Below, piece by piece: positions 54,903 through 64,000 of a DNA stretch of 64,000 bases. Position 1 is the stretch's first letter. Every line of letters begins with the position of its first letter. Origin of the DNA: Sepiola atlantica (Eukaryota > Mollusca > Cephalopoda > Sepiida > Sepiolidae); assembly GCA_963556195.1 (NCBI GenBank), contig CAUVYP010001203.1, positions 1-64,000 of the forward strand, in the 5' to 3' direction. The position numbers and the translations under genes were made by a program. A model generated the notes under the pieces. It was not told the origin of the DNA. It saw only the letters and a list, made by a program, of their open reading frames with translations, and did no database searches.

Positions 54903-57881
54903 AATTTAGTGCGATTTAAAAGGTATATGGCTTGTGTTAATAACTTCCACATTGATAAGAATTGTGCTACGAAACTTTGCAGACATTAGCCGACACACAT
55001 TTTCCACTGAAGTACGAAGTTTCAGAAGTTCAGCTCTTGTACTCCCGGAGATATGTCGATACAAACTGAATACGCAAAACATCAACAAAATTTAGTGCGA
55101 TTTTAAGTTGATATCGCTTTTGTTTACAACTTCCACATTTATAAGAATTGTGCTCCGAAACTTTGCAGACAATAGTGGACACATATTTTCTACTGAAGTA
55201 CGAAGTTTCAGAAGTTCAGCTCTTGTACTCCCGGAGATATGTCGATACAAACTGAATACGCAAAACATCAACAAAATTTAGTGCGATTTTAAGTTGATAT
55301 CGCTTTTGTTTATAACTTCCACATTTATAAGAATTGTGCTCCGAAACTTTGCAGACAATAGTGGACACATATTTTCTACTGAAGAACGAAGTTTCAGAAG
55401 TTCAGCCCTTGTACTCCCGGAGATATGTCGATACAAACTGAATACGCAAAACATCAACAAAATTTAGTGCGATTTTAAGTTGATATCGCTTTTGTTTATA
55501 ACTTCCACATTTATAAGAATTGTGCTCTGAAACTTTGCAGACATTAACGGACACACATTTTCTACTGAAGTACCAAGTTTCAGAAGTTCAGCTCTTGTAC
55601 TCCCGGAGATATGTCGATACAAACTGAATACGCAAAAACTCAACAAAATTTAGTGCGATTTAAAAGGTATATCGCTTGTGTTAATAACTTCCACATTTAT
55701 AAGAATTGTGCTACGAAACTTTGCAGACATTAGCCGACACACATTTTCTACTGAAGTACGAAGTTTCAGAAGTTCAGCTCTTGTACTCCCGGAGATATGT
55801 CGATACAAACTGAATACGCAAAACATCAACAAAATTTAGTGCGATTTTAAGTTGATATCGCTTTTGTTTATAACTTCCACATTTATAAGAATCTTGCTCC
55901 GAAACTTTGCAGACATTAGCCGACACACATTTTCTACTGAAGTACGCAGTTTCAGAAGTTCAGCTCTTGTACTCCCGGAGATATGTCGATACAAACTGAA
56001 TACGCAAAACATCAACAAAATTTAGTGCGATTTAAAAGGTATATCGCTTGTGTTAATAACTTCCACATTTATAAGAATTGTGCTACGAAACTTTGCAGAA
56101 AATAGCAGACACACATTTTCTACTGAAGTACGAAGTTTCAGAAGTTCAGCTTTTGTACTCCCGGAGATATGTCGATACAAACTGAATACGCAAAACATCA
56201 ACAAAATTTAGTGCGATTTAAAAGGTATATGGCTTGTGTTAATAACTTCCACATTTATAAGAATTGTGCTACGAAACTTTGCAGACATTAGCCGACACAC
56301 ATTTTCCACTTAAGTACGAAGTTTCAGAAGTTCAGCTCTTGTACTCCCGGAGATATGTCGATACAAACTGAATACGCAAAACATCAACAAAATTTAGTGC
56401 GATTTTAAGTTGATATCGCTTTTGTTTATAACTTCCACATTTATAAGAATTGTGCTCCGAAACTTTGCAGACAATAGTGGACACATATTTGCTACTGAAG
56501 TACGAAGTTTCAGAAGTTCAGCCCTTGTACTCCCGGAGATATGTCGATACAAACTGAATACGCAAAACATCAACAAAATTTAGTGCGATTTTAAGTTGAT
56601 ATCGCTTTTGTTTATAACTTCCACATTTATAAGAATTGTGCTCTGAAACTTTGCAGACATTAGCGGACACACATTTTCTACTGAAGTACCAAGTTTCAGA
56701 AGTTCAGCTCTTGTACTCCCGGAGATATGTCGATACAAACTGAATACGCAAAACATTAACAAAATTTAGTGCGATTTAAAAGGTATATCGCTTGTGTTAA
56801 TAACTTCCACATTTATAAGAATTGTGCTACGAAACTTTGCAGACATTAGCCAACACACTTTTTCAACTGAAGTACCAAGTTTCAGAAGTTCAGCTCTTGT
56901 ACTCTCGGAGATATGTCGATACAAACTGAATACGCAAAACATCAACAAAATTTAGTGCGATTTAAAAGGTATATCGCTTGTGTTAATAACTTCCACATTT
57001 ATAAGAATTGTGCTACGAAACTTTGAAGACATTAGCCGACACACATTTTCCACTGAAGTACCAAGTTTCAGAAGTTCAGCTCTTGTAGTCCCGGAGATAT
57101 GTCGATACAAACTGAATACGCAAAACATCAACAAAATTTAGTGCGATTTTAAGTTGATATCGCTTTTGTTTATAACTTCCACATTTATAAGAATTGTGCT
57201 CCGAAACTTTGCAGACAATAGCAGACACACATTTTCTACTGAAGTACGAAGTTTCAGAGGTTCAGCTTTTGTACTCCCGGAGATATGTCGATACAAACTG
57301 AATACGCAAAACATCAACAAAATTTAGTGCGATTTAAAAGGTATATGGCTTGTGTTAATAACTTCCACATTTATAAGAATTGTGCTACGAAACTTTGCAG
57401 ACATTAGCCGACACACATATTCCACTGAAGTACGAAGTTTCAGAAGTTCAGCTCTTGTACTCTCGGAGATATGTCGATACAAACTGAATACGCAAAACAT
57501 CAACAAAATTTAGTGCGATTTTAAGTTGATATCGCTTTTGTTTATAACTTCCACATTTATAAGAATTGTGCTCCGAAACTTTGCAGACAATAGTGGACAC
57601 ATATTTTCTACTGAAGTACGAAGTTTCAGAAGTTCAGCCCTTGTACTCCCGGAGATATGTCGATACAAACTGAATACGCAAAACATCAACAAAATTCAGT
57701 GCGATTTTAAGTTGATATCGCTTTTGTTTATAACTTCCACATTTATAAGAATTGTGCTCTGAAACTTTGCAGACATTAGCCGACACACATTTTCCACTGA
57801 AGTACTAAGTTTCAGAAGTTCAGCTCTTGTACTCCCGGAGATATGTCGATACAAACTAAATACGCAAAACATCAACAAAAT

Positions 57882-58067
57882 TTAGTGCGATTTTAAGTTG
57901 ATATCGCTTTTGTTTATAGCTTCCACATTTATGAGACTTGTGCTCCGAAACTTTGCAGGCAATAGCGGACACACATGGGCTACTGAAGTACGAAGTCTCA
58001 GACGTTCAGCTCTTGTACTCCCGGAGATATGTCGATACAAACTGAATACGCAGAACATAAACAAAAT
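57882..58067. repeat. Divergent satellite unit with acatgggcta and gtctcagacg
   Basis: One of three such units (also 59556 and 63462). It combines the tagcttcc and gagacttg block of the left-edge set with private changes at positions 95-98 and 115-122. The shared block links the right part of the window to units like 1154. Confidence 0.85.
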
Positions 58068-58253
58068 TTAGTGCGATTTAAAGTTGATATCGCTTTTGTT
58101 AATAACTTCCACATTAATAAGAATTGTGCTCCGAAACTTTGCAGACAATAGCGGACACACATTTTCTACTGAAGTACGAAGTTTCAGAAGTTCAGCTTTT
58201 GTACTCCCGGAGATATGTCGATACAAACTGAATACGCAAAACATCAACAAAAT

Positions 58254-58808
58254 TTAGTGCGATTTAAAAGGTATATGGCTTGTGTTAATAACTTCCACAT
58301 TTATAAGAATTGTGCTACGAAACTTTGCAGACATTAGCCGACACACATTTTCCACTGAAGTACGAAGTTTCAGAAGTTCAGCTCTTGTACTCCCGGAGAT
58401 ATGTCGATACAAACTGAATACGCAAAACATCAACAAAATATAGTGCGATTTTAAGTTGATATCGCTTTTGTTTATAACTTCCACATTTATAAGAATTGTG
58501 CTCCGAAACTTTGCAGACAAAAGTGGACACATATTTTCTACTGAAGTACGAAGTTTCAGAAGTTCAGCCCTTGTACTCCCGGAGATATGTCGATACAAAC
58601 TGAATACGCAAAACATCAACAAAATATAGTGCGATTTTAAGTTGATATCGCTTTTGTTTATAACTTCCACATTTATAAGAATTGTGCTCCGAAACTTTGC
58701 AGACAATAGCAGACACACATTTTCTACTGAAGTACGAAGTTTCAGAAGTTCAGCTTTTGTACTCCCGGAGATATGTCGATACAAACTGAATACGCAAAAC
58801 ATCAACAA
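58254..58808 (-). other. Read-through frame over three satellite units, probably not a gene
   Basis: Two T to A changes (58440 and 58626) each turn TAA into TAT, so three unit frames fuse into 184 codons. The product would be three near-identical repeats. The same frame exists at 59928 by duplication. I see no promoter, independent start or other coding support. Confidence 0.35.
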
Positions 58809-59183
58809 AATTTAGTGCGATTTAAAAGGTATATTGCTTGTGTTAATAACTTCCACATTGATAAGAATTGTGCTACGAAACTTTGCAGACATTAGCCGAC
58901 ACACATTTTCCACTGAAGTACGAAGTTTCAGAAGTTCAGCTCTTGTACTCCCGGAGATATGTCGATACAAACTGAATACGCAAAACATCAACAAAATTTA
59001 GTGCGATTTTAAGTTGATATCGCTTTTGTTTACAACTTCCACATTTATAAGAATTGTGCTCCGAAACTTTGCAGACAATAGTGGACACATATTTTCTACT
59101 GAAGTACGAAGTTTCAGAAGTTCAGCTCTTGTACTCCCGGAGATATGTCGATACAAACTGAATACGCAAAACATCAACAAAAT

Positions 59184-60857
59184 TTAGTGCGATTTTAAGT
59201 TGATATCGCTTTTGTTTATAACTTCCACATTTATAAGAATTGTGCTCCGAAACTTTGCAGACAATAGTGGACACATATTTTCTACTGAAGTACGAAGTTT
59301 CAGAAGTTCAGCCCTTGTACTCCCGGAGATATGTCGATACAAACTGAATACGCAAAACATCAACAAAATTCAGTGCGATTTTAAGTTGATATCGCTTTTG
59401 TTTATAACTTCCACATTTATAAGAATTGTGCTCTGAAACTTTGCAGACATTAGCCGACACACATTTTCCACTGAAGTACTAAGTTTCAGAAGTTCAGCTC
59501 TTGTACTCCCGGAGATATGTCGATACAAACTGAATACGCAAAACATCAACAAAATTTAGTGCGATTTTAAGTTGATATCGCTTTTGTTTATAGCTTCCAC
59601 ATTTATGAGACTTGTGCTCCGAAACTTTGCAGGCAATAGCGGACACACATGGGCTACTGAAGTACGAAGTCTCAGACGTTCAGCTCTTGTACTCCCGGAG
59701 ATATGTCGATACAAACTGAATACGCAGAACATAAACAAAATTTAGTGCGATTTACAGTTGATATCGCTTTTGTTAATAACTTCCACATTAATAAGAATTG
59801 TGCTCCGAAACTTTGCAGACAATAGCGGACACACATTTTCTACTGAAGTACGAAGTTTCAGAAGTTCAGCTTTTGTACTCCCGGAGATATGTCGATACAA
59901 ACTGAATACGCAAAACATCAACAAAATTTAGTGCGATTTAAAAGGTATATGGCTTGTGTTAATAACTTCCACATTTATAAGAATTGTGCTACGAAACTTT
60001 GCAGACATTAGCCGACACACATTTTCCACTGAAGTACGAAGTTTCAGAAGTTCAGCTCTTGTACTCCCGGAGATATGTCGATACAAACTGAATACGCAAA
60101 ACATCAACAAAATATAGTGCGATTTTAAGTTGATATCGCTTTTGTTTATAACTTCCACATTTATAAGAATTGTGCTCCGAAACTTTGCAGACAAAAGTGG
60201 ACACATATTTTCTACTGAAGTACGAAGTTTCAGAAGTTCAGCCCTTGTACTCCCGGAGATATGTCGATACAAACTGAATACGCAAAACATCAACAAAATA
60301 TAGTGCGATTTTAAGTTGATATCGCTTTTGTTTATAACTTCCACATTTATAAGAATTGTGCTCCGAAACTTTGCAGACAATAGCAGACACACATTTTCTA
60401 CTGAAGTACGAAGTTTCAGAAGTTCAGCTTTTGTACTCCCGGAGATATGTCGATACAAACTGAATACGCAAAACATCAACAAAATTTAGTGCGATTTAAA
60501 AGCTATATGGCTTGTGTTAATAACTTCCACATTGATAAGAATTGTGCTACGAAACTTTGCAGACATTAGCCGACACACATTTTCCACTGAAGTACGAAGT
60601 TTCAGAAGTTCAGCTCTTGTACTCCCGGAGATATGTCGATACAAACTGAATACGCAAAACATCAACAAAATTTAGTGCGATTTTAAGTTGATATCGCTTT
60701 TGTTTACAACTTCCACATTTATAAGAATTGTGCTCCGAAACTTTGCAGACAATAGTGGACACATATTTTCTACTGAAGTACGAAGTTTCAGAAGTTCAGC
60801 TCTTGTACTCCCGGAGATATGTCGATACAAACTGAATACGCAAAACATCAACAAAAT
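59184..60857. repeat. Nested nine-unit tandem, copy 2
   Basis: Same nine units as 57510-59183 at a distance of 1674 bp. Differences are single bases: gatttacagt (59742), aaagctata (60486), and normal tgaatac where the first copy has actaaatac. Confidence 0.9.
59928..60482 (-). other. Read-through frame over three satellite units, duplicate
   Basis: Duplicate of the 58254-58808 frame, produced by the nine-unit tandem and carrying the same two lost stops. Probably not a gene. Confidence 0.35.
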
Positions 60858-63800
60858 TTAGTGCGATTTTAAGTTGATATCGCTTTTGTTTATAACTTCC
60901 ACATTTATAAGAATTGTGCTCCGAAACTTTGCAGACAATAGTGGACACATATTTTCTACTGAAGAACGAAGTTTCAGAAGTTCAGCCCTTGTACTCCCGG
61001 AGATATGTCGATACAAACTGAATACGCAAAACATCAACAAAATTTAGTGCGATTTTAAGTTGATATCGCTTTTGTTTATAACTTCCACATTTATAAGAAT
61101 TGTGCTCTGAAACTTTGCAGACATTAACGGACACACATTTTCTACTGAAGTACCAAGTTTCAGAAGTTCAGCTCTTGTACTCCCGGAGATATGTCGATAC
61201 AAACTGAATACGCAAAAACTCAACAAAATTTAGTGCGATTTAAAAGGTATATCGCTTGTGTTAATAACTTCCACATTTATAAGAATTGTGCTACGAAACT
61301 TTGCAGACATTAGCCGACACACATTTTCTACTGAAGTACGAAGTTTCAGAAGTTCAGCTCTTGTACTCCCGGAGATATGTCGATACAAACTGAATACGCA
61401 AAACATCAACAAAATTTAGTGCGATTTTAAGTTGATATCGCTTTTGTTTATAACTTCCACATTTACAAGAATCTTGCTCCGAAACTTTGCAGACATTAGC
61501 CGACACACATTTTCTACTGAAGTACGCAGTTTCAGAAGTTCAGCTCTTGTACTCCCGGAGATATGTCGATACAAACTGAATACGCAAAACATCAACAAAA
61601 TTTAGTGCGATTTAAAAGGTATATCGCTTGTGTTAATAACTTCCACATTTATAAGAATTGTGCTACGAAACTTTGCAGAAAATAGCAGACACACATTTTC
61701 TACTGAAGTACGAAGTTTCAGAAGTTCAGCTTTTGTACTCCCGGAGATATGTCGATACAAACTGAATACGCAAAACATCAACAAAATTTAGTGCGATTTA
61801 AAAGGTATATGGCTTGTGTTAATAACTTCCACATTTATAAGAATTGTGCTACGAAACTTTGCAGACATTAGCCGACACACATTTTCCACTTAAGTACGAA
61901 GTTTCAGAAGTTCAGCTCTTGTACTCCCGGAGATATGTCGATACAAACTGAATACGCAAAACATCAACAAAATTTAGTGCGATTTTAAGTTGATATCGCT
62001 TTTGTTTATAACTTCCACATTTATAAGAATTGTGCTCCGAAACTTTGCAGACAATAGTGGACACATATTTGCTACTGAAGTACGAAGTTTCAGAAGTTCA
62101 GCCCTTGTACTCCCGGAGATATGTCGATACAAACTGAATACGCAAAACATCAACAAAATTTAGTGCGATTTTAAGTTGATATCGCTTTTGTTTATAACTT
62201 CCACATTTATAAGAATTGTGCTCTGAAACTTTGCAGACATTAGCGGACACACATTTTCTACTGAAGTACCAAGTTTCAGAAGTTCAGCTCTTGTACTCCC
62301 GGAGATATGTCGATACAAACTGAATACGCAAAACATTAACAAAATTTAGTGCGATTTAAAAGGTATATCGCTTGTGTTAATAACTTCCACATTTATAAGA
62401 ATTGTGCTACGAAACTTTGCAGACATTAGCCAACACACTTTTTCAACTGAAGTACCAAGTTTCAGAAGTTCAGCTCTTGTACTCTCGGAGATATGTCGAT
62501 ACAAACTGAATACGCAAAACATCAACAAAATTTAGTGCGATTTAAAAGGTATATCGCTTGTGTTAATAACTTCCACATTTATAAGAATTGTGCTACGAAA
62601 CTTTGAAGACATTAGCCGACACACATTTTCCACTGAAGTACCAAGTTTCAGAAGTTCAGCTCTTGTAGTCCCGGAGATATGTCGATACAAACTGAATACG
62701 CAAAACATCAACAAAATTTAGTGCGATTTTAAGTTGATATCGCTTTTGTTTATAACTTCCACATTTATAAGAATTGTGCTCCGAAACTTTGCAGACAATA
62801 GCAGACACACATTTTCTACTGAAGTACGAAGTTTCAGAGGTTCAGCTTTTGTACTCCCGGAGATATGTCGATACAAACTGAATACGCAAAACATCAACAA
62901 AATTTAGTGCGATTTAAAAGGTATATGGCTTGTGTTAATAACTTCCACATTTATAAGAATTGTGCTACGAAACTTTGCAGACATTAGCCGACACACATAT
63001 TCCACTGAAGTACGAAGTTTCAGAAGTTCAGCTCTTGTACTCTCGGAGATATGTCGATACAAACTGAATACGCAAAACATCAACAAAATTTAGTGCGATT
63101 TTAAGTTGATATCGCTTTTGTTTATAACTTCCACATTTATAAGAATTGTGCTCCGAAACTTTGCAGACAATAGTGGACACATATTTTCTACTGAAGTACG
63201 AAGTTTCAGAAGTTCAGCCCTTGTACTCCCGGAGATATGTCGATACAAACTGAATACGCAAAACATCAACAAAATTCAGTGCGATTTTAAGTTGATATCG
63301 CTTTTGTTTATAACTTCCACATTTATAAGAATTGTGCTCTGAAACTTTGCAGACATTAGCCGACACACATTTTCCACTGAAGTACTAAGTTTCAGAAGTT
63401 CAGCTCTTGTACTCCCGGAGATATGTCGATACAAACTGAATACGCAAAACATCAACAAAATTTAGTGCGATTTTAAGTTGATATCGCTTTTGTTTATAGC
63501 TTCCACATTTATGAGACTTGTGCTCCGAAACTTTGCAGGCAATAGCGGACACACATGGGCTACTGAAGTACGAAGTCTCAGACGTTCAGCTCTTGTACTC
63601 CCGGAGATATGTCGATACAAACTGAATACGCAGAACATAAACAAAATTTAGTGCGATTTAAAGTTGATATCGCTTTTGTTAATAACTTCCACATTAATAA
63701 GAATTGTGCTCCGAAACTTTGCAGACAATAGCGGACACACATTTTCTACTGAAGTACGAAGTTTCAGAAGTTCAGCTTTTGTACTCCCGGAGATATGTCG

Positions 63801-64000
63801 ATACAAACTGAATACGCAAAACATCAACAAAATTTAGTGCGATTTAAAAGGTATATGGCTTGTGTTAATAACTTCCACATTTATAAGAATTGTGCTACGA
63901 AACTTTGCAGACATTAGCCGACACACATTTTCCACTGAAGTACGAAGTTTCAGAAGTTCAGCTCTTGTACTCCCGGAGATATGTCGATACAAACTGAATA
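60300..64000. repeat. 30-unit higher-order repeat, copy 2 (cut by window end)
   Basis: Follows the copy at 54720 at an offset of 5580 bp up to the last base. It includes gaagaacgaag, gcaaaaactc, aatcttgct, cagaaaatag, cacttaagta, tatttgcta, gtagtcccgg, cagaggttc, cacatattcc and acatgggcta units in the same order. A private acatttacaag (61461-61471) distinguishes it. Confidence 0.9.
63834..64000. repeat. Partial satellite unit at right edge
   Basis: The first 167 bp of a c-type unit (ggtatatggc), cut by the window end. It matches the unit at 58254, so the 30-unit repeat continues beyond the window. Confidence 0.95.

Larger units (their letters stand above)
57510..59183. repeat. Nested nine-unit tandem, copy 1
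   Basis: 1674 bp: a d unit, a unit preceded by aaaattcag, the acatgggcta unit (57882), a cattaataag unit (58068), three units joined by lost stops, and two more. It is repeated directly from 59184. Confidence 0.9.
54720..60299. repeat. 30-unit higher-order repeat, copy 1
   Basis: 5580 bp. Starting from a unit whose first base is A, it holds the six-unit block (55278), then tatttgcta (56394), gtagtcccgg (56952), cagaggttc (57138) and cacatattcc (57324) units. It then holds two direct copies of a nine-unit block. The same order starts again at 60300 and runs to the window end. Private differences include ataataagt-type changes only in single units, such as actaaatac near 57857. Confidence 0.9.
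1..64000. repeat. 186 bp satellite DNA array, 343 full units plus two partial ones
   Basis: Every stretch of the window is the same unit in direct orientation. The phase steps by 186 bp throughout except at twelve single-base indels: seven units of 185 bp and five of 187 bp. The count closes exactly: 343 x 186 minus 2 equals the distance from 38 to 63834. Variation concentrates at unit positions 11-34, 64-65, 81-100, 110-112, 130 and 140. Positions about 35-63, 66-80, 113-129 and 141-186 are almost invariant. Two quite different units (1898 and 22171) differ at 12 of 186 positions. The representative unit has 37% G+C. No foreign sequence interrupts the array. Long pure arrays like this are known from centromeric and pericentromeric heterochromatin; the location here is inference. 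Confidence 0.98.

Noticed and set aside
57526..57762. 78-codon plus-strand frame (also at 59200 and 63106)
   Set aside because: It arises because aaaattcag replaces aaaatttag, removing a periodic plus-strand TAG, and it ends at the ctctgaaac variant. It is copied only because the block was duplicated.
38..63830. Hundreds of similar 60-codon minus-strand frames that could be read as a tandem gene family
   Set aside because: They follow the satellite phase exactly, start at a TTG in the count and share one periodic TAA. They are closed at random by indels and point changes, and they have no spacer, promoter or independent gene structure.
1..64000. CRISPR array or other prokaryotic repeat-spacer system
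   Set aside because: There are no short repeats separated by unique spacers; the whole 186 bp unit repeats and no associated genes exist.
1..64000. A hidden mobile element, tRNA-like block or gene cassette between units
   Set aside because: The unit count closes exactly with single-base indels, so no room is left for an insertion.

Overview
The whole 64 kb window is one uninterrupted head-to-tail array of a 186 bp satellite DNA unit. I count 343 complete units between positions 38 and 63833, a 37 bp partial unit at the left edge and a 167 bp partial unit at the right edge, so the array continues past both ends. All units have the same orientation. I see no unique gene, RNA gene, transposon, CRISPR array, origin or operon. 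The roughly 60-codon open frame in most units on the minus strand is a by-product of the repeat: 186 is divisible by 3, and the unit carries one TAA in that frame. Units are numbered here from that TTA (plus strand), so unit position 1 is window position 38, 224, 410 and so on.

Organism: long homogeneous arrays with higher-order repeat (HOR) structure are typical of eukaryotic centromeric or pericentromeric heterochromatin. A representative unit (1898-2083) has 69 G+C of 186 (37%) and 8 CpG where about 6.3 are expected, so CpG is not depleted. This argues against heavily methylated vertebrate DNA and fits an invertebrate such as an arthropod better, but I cannot name the species or confirm a centromere.

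Layout, from unit-by-unit comparison of diagnostic variants: (1) 38-1897, a set of units that recurs at 19938, 23287 and 29239. (2) 1898-12121, an HOR of 15 units, then 19 units, then a copy cut short by an unequal exchange visible inside one hybrid unit at 11193. (3) 12122-19937, a 20-unit HOR followed by a shortened copy, marked by 187 bp units. (4) 19938-40397, a shuffled mosaic with 4-, 7- and 8-unit local duplications. (5) 40398-49697, two adjacent copies of a 25-unit (4650 bp) HOR. (6) 49698-52301, a 9-unit (1674 bp) tandem. (7) 52302-64000, a 30-unit (5580 bp) HOR, one full copy and most of another, with a 9-unit tandem nested inside.

Nothing here works together as a gene system. What is readable is a record of concerted evolution: units are combinations of a few alleles at a few variable windows, single-base indels act as clonal markers of later amplification, and crossover points can be placed inside individual hybrid units.
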